From NCBI GenBank assembly GCA_030620095.1, contig JAUTXW010001636.1, forward strand, positions 124,001-188,000: DNA of 64,000 nucleotides. The letters are read 5' to 3'. The notes under the pieces are model-generated. The model was not told the DNA's origin. It was given only the letters and a program-made list of their open reading frames with translations, and searched no databases. The DNA is from Kuschelorhynchus macadamiae (taxonomy: Eukaryota > Arthropoda > Insecta > Coleoptera > Curculionidae). Positions within the stretch are counted from its first letter, which is position 1. Every line of letters begins with the position of its first letter. Positions 47,526-60,100 of this stretch are shown one piece after another. The position numbers and the translations under genes were made by a program.

Positions 47526-48032
47526 AGTAATTTTTTTAATTTTCCATATTCTAAATCTTAAATTCTAACCAGTTTAGAACATGTTTACGAACACATTTTT
47601 ATTTTTAATTACCCAAAGAATCACCATTTAAATTCCCTTACCTGACAACACTTATATAAAGAATTGGCCCAACTCAAGTGAAAATTAAAAAAAGCCGCGA
47701 AATCATCCGAAACTTTATTATTACCCCAGATTTCATCCAAAATCTGGTGATTTTCGAAAACGCAGTACCACTTTTTGAGCGTGAGACGCCCTTTGACTAT
47801 TTTAATATAGTATAGATATATTCTATATTAATTTTAATTTTCTGATAGGAAAAACTACGGTAATCGTCAAAAAAAAAAATCACCTCAGAGTCTTTCTTGT
47901 ATCATTTTGCTTCTGAGAATTCTCACATGACCCCCGACGAAACAAACGTTCTATTATACTGAACCGGATTGGTCAATACATCATGTGACCCAAAATAAGT
48001 AAATAAGGGTATCTTCCATTAGACATAACCCC

Positions 48033-48170
48033 CCGTATTCACTAAAAAGGTTTAAGATAGTCCAGGTCTAGTTGCCATGGTACTTAAAACTCTTAGTTTG
48101 CCATTTATGTTTCGCTTATGTCACTGTCATTTTGCAATTGTGACTTGACTTGACTAAATTTAAAAAGGAA
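48033..48170. mobile_element. MITE copy with CCCGTATTCACTAAAAA end
   Basis: Starts CCCGTATTCACTAAAAAGG and includes GTCCAGGTCTAGTTGCCATG and TTCGCTTATGTCACTGTCA, matching the complete copy at 53486-53706 in inverse orientation. The second end is lost. 48171-48735 shows no gene, only a small duplicated AGTGGGATGGTCTAA phrase near 48608. Confidence 0.65.
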
Positions 48171-48734
48171 ATCTAGTGATTAAAAGACAATTCCAAACGT
48201 TTTTTTACAAACTCACATTGCCGCACTATAGTTAGGTCAACTAAAGCTCCTAGTTTCACAACGTCCCAGATAAAGTAAATAAAATTTATTTACTAAATAT
48301 TTAAAAAATCAATGTTCTAATCTCACCGCATCTTTGAACGCTGATTGAACCATATCAACAATTAAACAATAATACATTAAAACACATGCAGTAGTGAAAT
48401 TAAGGAAAGCTTGGTACCTAATGATAATTTTAATTGAATTAATTTCTGGGTTAAAATATGTTTTATCAAATTAATTTCTTTAATGTTAAAATTTATTGTA
48501 ATTCCACGACCCGCTATTGGTTTTTAAGCTACGCCGGTCACATGACCCTGTAACAATCTTTACTGTATACTATTATACTTTTTTACTATAAGGATTCCTT
48601 AGCAATGAAAGTGGGATGGTCTAATACGACAGTGGGATGGTCTAACACTAGAAATTAATACTGGAAAAACATTACTATTCCTTGTATGAAAATTTTATTG
48701 CATCATGTTTAAACATATTCATCGTAATATCAAT

Positions 48735-51205
48735 TTTATTTTATTTATTTATTTATTTATTCGGACAATAAAATACACAATTAATAATGCTTAAATCTAT
48801 ACAAAATAGTTGCCTTACTTGTGTAGAGGGTACCTAGATGAAAGGATCATCTGTATGTACCTCAATATTAAACTCACATTATTACTTAATTGTAAAGAAA
48901 TTTACTATGTAATTATACATTTGTATAGCCTGGCATATATAAGAACCTAATATATACAATCAGAATTAACTAAAGAACATTAATAAGGCGATTTTTATTA
49001 TGAAAAATAAACGTCCGACATTCTATGATGAAACGTTTCATATTTACAATTTTTTTAATTTCATTAGAAAGCAAATTATAGATCTTAGGTGCTATAACAT
49101 CAGCAAATCTCTGATTACTATCACATTTTCTATAAGGAACTGATAGCATTTGATTAGTATTGTTTCTGGTTAAATAACAGTGATCAATGTAGTTCTTGTT
49201 GGATTTAAAGCAAAATATACAATTGGCCAATAAATACAAAGATCTAACATTTAAGATATCTTCATTGTACAGGAGACTAGTTGAATATAATCTGTTTTTA
49301 AAATTGATTACTTTAAGAATATAATTCTGAATTACAGAGAGTGGATATAAAACATTATCATAAAGCCCCCCCCCCACACAATTATGCCATACCTTAACAA
49401 CGACTCCACCAATGATTTATAGATCAATCTTAATATTTTGGCAGTTAATATATTTCGAATAACATAAAATTTATGAATTAAACTTCTCAATTTGTTAGTT
49501 AAATTATAAATACGTTTTGACCATTTTAGATGGTTATCTATAGTAACTCCGAGATATTTTGTTGATAGGGTTTCTTTTATAATAAGTCTGTAGTCAGGCA
49601 ATGAAATTGAGTTATAGTGGGAACGATTTGCTTCAGTTAATGAAAAGGCAATATAGACAGTTTTTGTGTTATTAAGAGTTAATTTATGTTTATCCAGCCA
49701 GTTTTTTACTTTCTTCAGTCCTGTCATAACTTTGGTTTTTACGGACTCCCAAGTATCCCCCTCAAAAAGCATAACAGTATCATCCGCATAAGAAATTACA
49801 GTTCCACCCGTGTTTAAATTTAATAATGTATTTATGTAAGAAATGAAAAGCAAAGGGCCAAGTACTGTACCTTGAGGCACTCCTATTTCTACGGTCAGGG
49901 GATCACTAATGGTATTTCTAATTTTAACCATCTGCTTTCTATCACTTAAATAACTACCAAAGACATCCAATACTGTACCCCTGACTCCATATTGTTGAAG
50001 TGCTTCCAACAGTTGTTTGTGGGGCACAGTATCAAATGCCTTTGCCAGATCTAAGAAAATCGCAATACTTTTTTTTCCAGAGTCAAGTTGTTGTTTTATT
50101 AGACTAATAATATACATGGCACCCGCAGTGCTAACATTCTTCATGAAACCAAATTGATTATTATGCAAAACGCCCATCGATGTAAGATATTCATATAATT
50201 TCTTTTTCAGACATTTTTCAAAATTTTTTGTAAAAGTGGAAATAGACTAATTGGTCGGTAGTTTGGTATGTCATCTTTAGGACCATTTTTATAGGCTGGC
50301 GTAACAATTGAAACCTTAAAATCAGAGGGAACCCTGCCACATGAGAATATGAGATTGATAATATGAATTAATGGACCTTTGATATACATGTGTACTTTTT
50401 TAACCAGTTTTGTTGATATGCCATCAAGTCCGGGAGAACAATTATTTTTTAAGCTGCTAATATGTATTATAATTTCATCATTAGTTACAGGAGTCAGTGA
50501 CATAGAATTGACTGGGTTAGGATAATTTAACTTTAAGTTAGATGATGGATGAGGTATTTTAGCAGCCATATCTTTACCTATATTTATAAAAAAGTTGTTA
50601 CAAAAATTTGCCATTTCATTATCATTAAGTGTTTTTTTATCAGAATTAATTATATTTAAATCATTACTAGCCTTATCTGTAACTTGATTTGTAGCATCAT
50701 TGATTATATGATATATGTTTTTTATATTGCTACTATTCTGTATAACTTGATTCCTATAATATGTGTTTTATTAAGAATATTACGAAATGTACGGTATTTA
50801 TTTAGTAAATTAATATTATTTTTATTCCTTAATGCACGAATTTTTAATTTATCTCTGTAGTAATCCATGGTTTTATTTTTTTGTATTTTTTTATTATCAC
50901 TTTTTTTGTGGGGGTACATTTGTCACGAAGGGAGACAAACATATCAATAAACTTTTTGTAAGCCATTTCTGAATCATTTAAGCTGATTACATCATTCCAA
51001 TCAACTTCCTTAATCAAGTTTGAAAATTTTTCTTCATCAAAATTATTTATCAATTTATATTCAATTTTTACAGGAGTGTTATTTTGGTCAATATGTAGGT
51101 TTAAATAAATTGGAAAATGATCAGATACATTAGTGTCTAAAACCATTGTTTTGTAAATTAAATCATTTAATTTAATTAAATTAATTGGTATAAACATTGG
51201 TGTTC
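48735..51205 (-). mobile_element. 5'-truncated non-LTR retrotransposon (LINE)
   Basis: Minus-strand LINE starting inside the endonuclease domain at ~51200 and ending in a TAAA-type simple-repeat tail (48737-48768: ATTTATTTATTTATTTATTC on the plus strand), typical of some Jockey/CR1-type LINEs. No target duplication was identified. Confidence 0.8.
48970..51197 (-). pseudogene. LINE endonuclease end, reverse transcriptase and C-terminus
   Basis: Pieces in order: 50844-51197 with VSDHFPIYLNLHI (end of the APE-type endonuclease); 50722-50919 linker; 50207-50614 with NCSPGLDGISTKLVK and PNYRPISLFPLL; 49332-50177 with FLDLAKAFDTVPHKQLL, GVPQGTVLGPLLFISYIN and the catalytic SYADDTVML; and 48970-49377, a C-terminal region. 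Frameshifts or stops separate the pieces. Retrotransposition enzyme, inactive copy. Confidence 0.87.
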
Positions 51206-51334
51206 CTGGCTAGGCTTGGCATCGTCGTATGATCGACCTTATACTGTGAGGTAATCTTGGCAGTGGCTAAATATGTAAATAATGAACTCTATTTTTATTC
51301 TTCTTCTGAGGTTGAAACCTGAAATAGGAATAAT

Positions 51335-51980
51335 ATGGGAAAATAGAGCTTGTAAAAATAAGAATAGTAAGGGCTCGTAAAATATAGATAGTAAGGGGTC
51401 GTAAAAATAGGAATAGTAAAGGATCGTAAAACAGAAATACCTCGTAAAAAAGAGCAATACTAAGGGATCATAAAATAGAAAGACCCGTACTCTTAAAAAT
51501 AGGAATAGTAAGGGGGTAAAATAAAATAGCTAGGGGTCGTAAAATAGGAATAGTAAGGGGTCGTAAAATGGGAATAGTAAATGGTAGTAAAAATAGGAAT
51601 GGTAAAGGATCATAAAATAGAAAGAGTATGGACTCTCGAGCAGTTTTCTATTTAATTTTCAATTTATATTCTAGAATTTGGTGTAAAACAACAGTTTAGC
51701 TTTAAAAAAATAGAAATAGTAAGAGCTTCTAAGATAAAAACAGTAAGGGATCGTAAAACAGGAATAGTAAGGAGTCGTTAAAAATATGGTTCGTACGTGA
51801 AACTTAAAAAGGATCAAAATATAGACTCGTAAAATTAAGAATAGTAAGGGTTCGTACTGATTATTTTTATCAAATTATCAATTTTTTAATAAATCAAAAT
51901 TTATTAAAATAGGAATAGTAAGAGACCGTAAAATAGAAATAGTAAGGGGTCGTAAAATAGAAATAGTATGAGCTGGACAA
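51335..51980. repeat. Minisatellite, ~25-bp unit around GTAAGGGGTCGTAAAATA
   Basis: Imperfect copies of AATAGGAATAGTAAGGGGTC plus GTAAA run through the stretch, broken near 51630-51710 and 51790-51900 by other sequence. The same unit reappears at 61870-62290 and 63515-63690. Confidence 0.85.
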
Positions 51981-52014
51981 ATGATTTAACTTCTCAACTA
52001 GCAACTGAGCTAAT

Positions 52015-52300
52015 TCAGAAAAAAACATTATTGTATAACAACATTAAAAACCTTAATACAATTCGTGAATTCCCAAACTATATTTTCGAAAAATGAATTA
52101 TTGTTAAGTAGTATACCAGAACTGTGTTCTGCATTCCAATTATTTCTTGTTCTTCCCATAACCCTAGCTCAATCGAAGAGAGCATTTTCAAAGTTGAAAT
52201 TAATTAATGTCCTTAGGTCGACCATGACTCAAAGTCCTCTCTCCTCCCTCCAAAGTTCTCTACCCGTTAATTGAATAGAGCATAAAAGGGCCAGAGAAAT
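52015..52300 (+). pseudogene. hAT transposase C-terminal remnant (ZMYM1-like)
   Basis: Reads with shifts as LTSQLATELIQKKTLLYN, then CSAFQLFLVLPITLAQSKRA and FSKLKLINVLRSTMTQSPLS: the hAT dimerisation motif (PVT-ERSFSKLKLIK in relatives). No termini identified with certainty; a GGGGGCCCCC palindrome at 52515-52524 could be a hAT end. Confidence 0.7.
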
Positions 52301-53485
52301 AAATATTGATGAACTGTATTTATATGTGTATATTTATATAGTCGATACAAAAACAAAAAACTTTGGTAGACTAGATCAGACGAAAGAAAACTATTCTTAT
52401 AGTTTTTGTTTTTTATTATCCTTTAGTATAGTTATTTTTTAATCTTTAGTTGTGGTTTTTTTGTTAATACATTTATGGCATTTTTTGTTTACCTATTTTT
52501 TTGGAGATAGCAGGGGGCCCCCAAGAAAAGTTTTGACCAGACCAGAACTCTATATTTCTTTCCCAACAAATTGTTGCAGATAAATTTGCATTCTGTCACA
52601 CTTCACAAAAAAACCAGAACATTCAACTTTTATTGAACCAAATGACAGGTTTTCATTTGATATTACTTACATTTAACGAGGGAACACATTTCCTTTATCC
52701 AATATATTTATTATAATACAAAATCATCTCGAATTTCTGAATAAAAACAAAGCTTTAAACTTATAAATACATTTATTTGAATAAAAATTCAAGACGCCTA
52801 ATTAACCTAACAACATTATATCAAAAATCCCTGACATATAACATATTCAAGTAAAATAAATAATTCATTCTCGCTACAATGATACATAATATGGAAATCA
52901 CTTAACTTTGTTCAATTATAAAATTTCCACAGTATAATTTTATTGAATTTTTTATTTCACAATATACACTAGTTTTTTTTAAAATAAATTATATAACTAG
53001 AATAATTAAAAAAAGAACAAAAATAAACAAAACAAATATGACATTGTGATTAAAAACTAAAAAAAAGGAATCCTCTACGATTTGGCTTGCCACAAGTCCT
53101 TAAAATTATCATTACATCGTAAATAAACATATTAGCAAAAAATAGATTTTTTGTATACTAATATTACAATTAATTAAATACTAATTGGTAGATACTTTGC
53201 TGTTAAGTTATATATTTGTATCAAAGTGTTTAATTTGAGTTTGATGAGGGTTAGGTACTGATTATAATTTGATCTTATTTTTAAAGTTCCATTTTATGTA
53301 TTGCGTGATGAATTAGACATTTTGTGTATATCTAGAAGGAGTTTTAAAAATCACTTTCCTTTAACAAGTTTAAACAAAAGTTGTTTACCATATTGTTGCA
53401 CAGAGAATGTCTAAACTTGAAAACAATCAACTAATTATGAAAAGGTTTCCAGACAAAATAAACACATTATTAATACATTAATACC
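52301..53485. other. AT-rich gene-free stretch
   Basis: Apart from the GGGGGCCCCC palindrome near 52515 there is no ORF, repeat or element that I can support. Confidence 0.5.
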
Positions 53486-53706
53486 CACCCGTATTCACTA
53501 AAAAAGTTTAAATTTAGACCAAGTCTAACTTTACCGTTATAGGTTTAACATGACATATCCAACAATTGAATAAATAATTTTTCTAAATGTCACAATTACA
53601 AAATGACAGTGACATAAGCGAAACATAACTGGCCAACTATGAGTTTTAAGTACCATGGCAACTAGACCTGGACTAACTCTTAAACCTTTTTAGTGAATAC
53701 GGGGGT
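53486..53706. mobile_element. Complete MITE with CCCGTATTCACTAAAAA inverted ends
   Basis: ~220 bp, starting CCCGTATTCACTAAAAAAG and ending CTTTTTAGTGAATACGGG. A further inner inverted match (AGACCAAGTCTAAC against TAGACCTGGACTAA) extends the arms. No coding capacity. Partial relatives lie at 46150 and 48033. Confidence 0.8.
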
Positions 53707-53898
53707 TAAAGTTCAAATATTTAAACATTACATTTTCCTAAAAATATATAAATAGCGGCAAACTCTTCGTTTACGAGATATTAATGTTATTTTTTCCATG
53801 GCAACTAGACCTGGACTAACTCTTAAACCTTTTTAGTGAATACGGGGGTTAAAGTTCAAATATTATTTAAACATTACATTTTCCTAAAAATATACATT
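53654..53898. repeat. ~100-bp direct duplication at the LINE 5' junction
   Basis: 53654-53755 and 53797-53898 share the same sequence (CCATGGCAACTAGACCTGG through TACATTTTCCTAAAAATATA) with only a 3-bp difference, then diverge. The second copy lies between the left target duplication and the LINE. Confidence 0.85.
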
Positions 53899-53929
53899 TC
53901 AACGAGTTCTCAATGAAGGAGGTGGTAGA

Positions 53930-54247
53930 TTGTTTTTGGGCTGTCGATCATGTAGGTGTTTTGAGTATATAAATATAACTCGCTGTTATAATTGCAATCA
54001 GTATAATCACACATCAAAAGACTGTAAGAATATGAAATCTTGCGGACACTGTGGTAGCACTTGTCATGACACCAAAATTAGTGAAATAAATGAAGCTAAA
54101 TGCCTAAATTGTGATTTGAATAACAAAAAATACAAGTTATCGTTAGATAGCAATCACAGGGTGTATGATATTAAGTGTCCCACATATTTCAAACTTCTCG
54201 AAAAACAAAAGCAGAAAGTTCAGTATAATTATACCTCAGATAAATAA
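53930..54247 (+). pseudogene. LINE ORF1 C-terminus with zinc knuckles
   Basis: About 105 codons, lacking the start of the ORF. A CCHC knuckle CYNCNQYNHTSKDC, then CGHCGSTCHD, then CLNC and SNHRVYDIKCP, the triple-knuckle arrangement of gag-like ORF1 proteins of Jockey-type LINEs, which bind element RNA. The start is cut off by the 5' truncation. Confidence 0.75.
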
Positions 54248-54262
54248 CAATTAGAGTGTCAA

Positions 54263-57077
54263 GTGAATGTTATTAATACTGAGGACAATGAAATATTTTC
54301 AATATTGCATCAAAATATTCAGTCGGTTAGAAATAAAACTACAGACATAGAATGCTTTATCGACGGACTTGTGGTGAAACCCGGGGTTATTATTATGACT
54401 GAGCACTGGTTAGAGAAAGATGAAGCACCATTTATAAAAATTGATGGCTACAACATTACATCCATATTTGCAAGAAGGGATATAAAGCATGGAGGTGTAT
54501 GTATCTATTGTGACTGTGACTATCTATTTGAGGAAGAGATATCCATTCGCGACATGAGTGTTGAAGGTGACGTCGAACTCGCTGCAGTCTCTGAAAGAGG
54601 CTTGAAAGTGGTTATAGTGGGTTTGTATCGTCGTGGTGCAGGTATTTGTGAGACTTTTATTGAAACACTCGAGAAGGTATTAGAGTTTCTATTTTGTGAC
54701 TTTTCCAAGTATAAAATCATTATTGCAGGCGATTTTAACTAGAACTTCCTTGATCATCAGAATAATCGTGTTAAGCAAGTGTTAGATTTATTTAATGTCT
54801 ATAACTTAAACCCACTTATTTTTAAAGCTACCCGTGAGACTAAGGACTCATCTACCTTATTAGATAACATATTCTGTAACGATGATCGAGATGGTTCCCG
54901 TTATGTATTAAATTCGGCGCTCTCCGATCACCATGCTCAGGTTGTAAATATTAGAGTATTGAATGTTTCTAAAAATAAATCCAATTCTATTTATAGGAGG
55001 GTTTTTCCAAGAAGCAAATTCATATCATTTAAAAACGAAATGGGGATAATAAATTGGTCAGTGGTCTATGAGGCTGAGACGGTGGATGCTGCGTAATCCT
55101 CCTTTTTGCACCTTATTCAGAACCTTTTTAACAAGATTTTCGTGATAAAAAAATGTAATGTAAATAAAAAAACCAACTTCTGGATAACAAAGGGTATCTT
55201 GCAGGCACAAACGAGTGTTATATTTTAAAAAAGTTAAAGGAAAAATTACCAAGGATTTTTTAAATTTATATTGTAAAGTTTTGAAGCAACTTATAAAAGA
55301 AGAAAAAAAGATCTCAAATAGAAATTTCGTAAATAATTCTGAAAATAAAATTAAAGCCACTTGGCAAATAGTTAGGGATATGACCATTAACAATAGCAAA
55401 AGGAAGGTAGTTCTGAAAAATTTTTCAAGTAAAATTAATAACCCATACAAAATAGCAAATAACCTGAATAAATATTTTTTAAATGCTTGTCCAAATGTGA
55501 GAACTAATGCTCAAGATGCTTCAATGTATGAAACCAATCGACCTGCTCAGTCAATATACCTGGTGCCAACAAGTCCTCAGGAAGTTGTCAAGGCAATAAC
55601 ATGTCTCAAAAACAAAGTCAGTTGGGGATGATAATTTGCCAGTCAGTATTCTTAAAGAAACAGCAAATCTTATTTGTGAACCTTTGTCTCATATTTTGAA
55701 TCTATGTTTTAAAACTGGCGTTTATCCTGATCTCAAAAATGCAATTATCAAGGCAATTCATAAAAAAGATTCATTAGATGAAGAGAAAAATTACAGACCT
55801 ATATCTCTTCTTTGTAACATAGGCAAGGTTTTTGAAAGGATTATTTATGATCGATTGATGAGCTTTTTGGAGAAACACTCATTACTTACAGACAATCAAA
55901 ATGGTTTTAGAAAGGGAAGGTCTACTATACGGGCTGTTTATCAGGCAATTACAAATATCCTTGAGTCTTTAAATAATAAAAAACTCACAATGGCAATGTG
56001 CATGGACCTGTCAAAAGCGTTTGACAGCGTAAATCACAGAACTCTCTGTATTAAATTGGAAAGCTACGGGATCAGAGGAAATGCTTTGGAACTGCTTAAA
56101 TCGTATCTTCAAAATCGTACTCAACAAGTAATTGAGATTGACACTTGTGGTAGACCCATTTCCTCAGAAAAGGTTAATGTCGTGAGGGGTGTTCCTCAGG
56201 GGTCTATCTTGGGACCGTTGTTATATATTTTGTATACCAATGCACTTCCTAATGCAACTGGTGAATATACCGTTCTGTACGCCGACGATACTACCCTAAC
56301 ATTTAGCGAGGAGGACCCTGACGCGATGTTGACTGCTGTGCGACGAGCCTGTGACACCCTGGACACGTACTTTTCAAGCCACGACCTTCTACTTAATGTA
56401 CCTAAAACCCAATGTCTTGTTTTTGGTAATCGTACGGACAATTCCCTTGTATTTTCATATAAAAATTCTAAATTCGAGACATCTGAAAACGTCGCATTTC
56501 TTGGTGTCAGAATTGATCGTAGACTGGACTGGAGAGCGCATGTCGATGGTGTTGCGGCGACCGTATCAAAATATTGCTATGCTTTGAGGATTATTGCGGA
56601 GAATGTTGGCGTCGATGTGGCATTATCAGCCTATCATGCCTACATTCAGTCTAGGTTAAGATATGGGCTTGTATTCTGGGGAAACTCAACAGAAATTCAA
56701 AGAATTCTTATTTTGCAAAAAAAGTGTGTTAGAGGTATTTTTAAAGTAAGAGAAATATTTTAACTTTAATTTGTATGTATATATTGGATTATATTATGTT
56801 TGTATATAATAATAAAGATCTATTCGAGGTTGTCACCAATCGACATGACTATGCAACTAGGCATAAGGCTGATCTCTTACCTGAAAAATGTAATTTTAGT
56901 TATATCCAAAGAAATGTAAAATATTCAATCATAAAAGTGTATAACAGTTTTCCAGAGAGTATACGAAGTTTGCCTGTTAAGAGAGTAAAAACAGTAATTA
57001 CAAGATTTCTGCTTGGAAAGGCTTACTACTCACTGAATGAATTCTTTACCGACTCAGATAGACCGTGTATAGATTAG
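54263..57077 (+). pseudogene. LINE ORF2: endonuclease and reverse transcriptase, with stops
   Basis: 54263-55096: APE-type endonuclease (ILHQNIQSVRNK, MTEHWLEKDE, IIIAGDFN then an in-frame TAG, and SALSDHHAQVVNI). 55215-55631: linker. 55636-56763: reverse transcriptase (NYRPISLLCNIGKVFERII, MCMDLSKAFDSVNHRTL, RGVPQGSILGPLLYILY, VLYADDTTL catalytic). 56775-57077: C-terminal region (TRHKADLLPEK). Breaks at 54740, ~55100, ~55630 and 56763. Inactive but recent enough to keep long frames. Confidence 0.88.
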
Positions 57078-57168
57078 AAAGTAGTTATTATCAAGTTTTA
57101 CGTTTACGAGATATTAATGTTATTTTTTCCAATTACCCAATTAACGTTTTTTAGAAAATCGATAAATA

Positions 57169-60100
57169 GTGGAGTAAAAAACGGGGCAAAAGTCACTTCC
57201 TTCTCATTTTTTTTTGCGTTAGACTACACCGATATATACCTCATTTTATTAAATGGATCACTGTACGTACGAAATCACAAAATATTACTTTTTTTTGCGG
57301 TCTCGACTTTTTTTATTTACAAAAAACTGGAAAAATTATTATTTTTTTAAAATCGCGTTTTTTTATGTTTCCCCTCGTATAACTTCTTACTTAATTAAGC
57401 TATCGAAACGATTTTTTTTTGAGTTAAAGCAGACATTTTGGCGCTTCTTTCCATGTAAAACATGATAGCTATTATTTATTTTAAATATGGCTAAAACATC
57501 GATGAACTTGAAACTTTACAAATTATGTAAACAAGTTTTCACTAATAGAAAAAAATTTTTAGTAGCAAAATCGCTAGTGTAGCTTTCATACTTTAGGTGC
57601 TTGCTACGATTTTTTAAAGTGCGCGAAATTTAAAATTTTGGTTATAGTGGAGTAAATAATGGGTAAGTTTGTGTCGTTTTTTTTTTAATGAGCTTAGAAC
57701 ACGATTAAACCTATTGGGTATTGTTAGCCACATCATTCTACACTCGAAACTTAAAAATATGACCTTTCTTCACAAATTATTGTATCTAAACCCTGCTTCG
57801 AAGGTTTATGTACCACATTTTTATCTTTTTCGCCCACACCTTCACCACACAATAAACACTCCATTTTAATACCTCACTTCTCACTATATTTTGCTGAAAA
57901 CTTGTTTAGGACAAGGCACAATTCAACAAAGCAGTATTTGTACATTACTGTGGTGATAATAATTATCACATAGAGCTGTGGTGATAATGATTACACAGGG
58001 TAACAAAATGAAAACAAAAATTTGGTGCTGGAAATCTAACATCTGATTTTAGATGTTTTTAAAGTGCTGATTCCAAAAATGCCACCAGATTTTTTCTATC
58101 AGCTCTAGTTTTTGAGATACAGGTTAATTGATATTTTTTTTCTGATAAAGGACAACAAATAAAGAGATAAATATGTACTTAATCGTCAAAATAGAAATTT
58201 CCCAGAATCTAATTAACCAAATGGATAACTGGAATTGTCCCTGACCCAATGTTCCTATACTAGGAACTATTCAATACACTTCTCTTAATTACTTTTATAC
58301 CTGTAATTGCCTATGATCCGATCCTTCTATACCTGCTTGGCTGTAGTCGATTTAGTATATTACTGAGTTTTCCCAAGTAAACTTGTGCTATCATTTTGTG
58401 TAAATTTTGGTCGTTTTGTAGTATCAAGACACTAAACTGAAACAATGGCATCCACAAGCAGACGTACCTGTGTAAATCATCCCGATGTTTTTTGTTATGT
58501 GTGTGGTGAATACACTTTGAAAGAAAGCAGAAAAACGATTTCTGACTTTGTGAAAAGAGCTTCCTGCCTATTTTGGCGTTCATTTAGGAGATCAAGATAA
58601 ATCTTGGGCCCCACATTTCATATGTAAAACATGTGTTGAACATTTGCGATAGTAGACAACTGGAAAGAGGAAGTGCCTAAAGTTTGGTGTACCAATGGTT
58701 TGGAGAGAACCGCGAAACCATCATGACGACTGCTATTTTTGTCTCGTTAATATTAAAGGCATAAATAGAAACAACAGACACAAATGGATATATCGCGATC
58801 TAGATTCTGCAAGAAGGCCTGTAGCACATTCGGAAGAAATACCCGTTCCATCATTCAGCAGTCTACCCGAACATACAGAAGATGATACAGAAACCTCAAC
58901 GTCTGACGAAGTTCAAAGAATTAAATCAGAAAACGACAGCGAATTTAAAGCAGATTTAGCAACTGCGCAGTGTTTCAATCAAGAAGAACTAAACGATTTT
59001 ATAAGAGACCTGAATCTCTCAAAGGAATCCGCTGAATTACTTGCATCCAGATTAAAAGAAAAAATCTACTTTGTCCAGGTACTAATATTACATTTTATCA
59101 TAAGAGATAAGGATCTGCTCCCTTTTTTCGCTCAAGAAAATGACTTGGTATTCTGTAACAATATAAAAGGGCTCTTAGAAAAAATGGGTTTTGCCTGAAT
59201 ACACTACAGTTCAAAACGTAGTTTAAAATGTGTTCTTTTACATAACGGTAACAAATATGGCTCAATTCTTATTGCTCATTCTACTACCATGAAGGAAGAA
59301 TATGAAACAATTGCATTAATTTTGAAAAAAATTAAATACGAAAAACATCAGTGGGCAATTTGTGTTGATTTAAAAATGGTTAACTTCCTCCTTGGATAGC
59401 AGAGTGGTTATACAAAATATCCTTGTTTTTTTGTGCGTTTGGGACAGCAGAGCTAAAAATGAGCACTGTGTTAACAAAAATTGGCCTTCAAGAGATGTCA
59501 TGATTCAAGGAAAACAAAACGTGATCAACGAACCTTTGGTTTCAAGAAAAAAAATCTTACTTCCGCCCTTGCATATCAAGCTAGGCCTAATGAAGCAATT
59601 TGTGAAGGCTTTAAATCGAGATGGAAATTGTTTTGGGTATTTGTCACGTAAATTTCCTGGCATTAGCACGGAAAAACTAAACTATGCTTTCAAATTTTAA
59701 TATTCTCGGCTGTAACATGAGTATAAAAGTTCACTACCTCCACAGCCACCTAGATCGTTTTCCAGAAAACTTAGGTGATTGTAGTGAACAACAGGGGGAA
59801 AGATTCCATCAGGATATTAAAACTATGGAAGATCGTTATCAAGGACGATGGGATAGCCACATGATGGCGGACTACTGCTGGAGCCTTCAACGAGACTGCC
59901 CTAGTAAACTCCATTCTAGAATGTCGTATAAAAGAAAATTTTTATGTGATTAGTGACTAATGTAATTATTTAAATTAAGTTTTTGCAATAAATACTTAAA
60001 TCCATGTGTCTTTGTTTTTTTAACTGGCAATAGTAATATTATATATTATAACAGTTATAACGTAAAATATATACACATTTTTTTTTCTTTTAACTAGATC

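Larger units (their letters stand above)
53899..57100 (+). mobile_element. Non-LTR retrotransposon (Jockey/CR1-type LINE)
   Basis: Plus-strand LINE with a gag-like ORF1 end, endonuclease, reverse transcriptase and C-terminal domain. The ~30-bp phrase CGTTTACGAGATATTAATG plus TTATTTTTTCCA occurs on both sides (about 53768-53797 and 57101-57130), a target duplication. 5'-truncated within ORF1. Confidence 0.85.

Noticed and set aside
51335..51980. Regular ~25-bp repeats considered as a CRISPR array
   Set aside because: Eukaryotic context, no unique spacers of constant length, no cas genes; the units are contiguous and drift, as in a minisatellite.
52515..52524. GGGGGCCCCC palindrome considered as the end of the hAT remnant at 52015-52300
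   Set aside because: No matching second end or 8-bp duplication was found, so it is mentioned only as a possibility.
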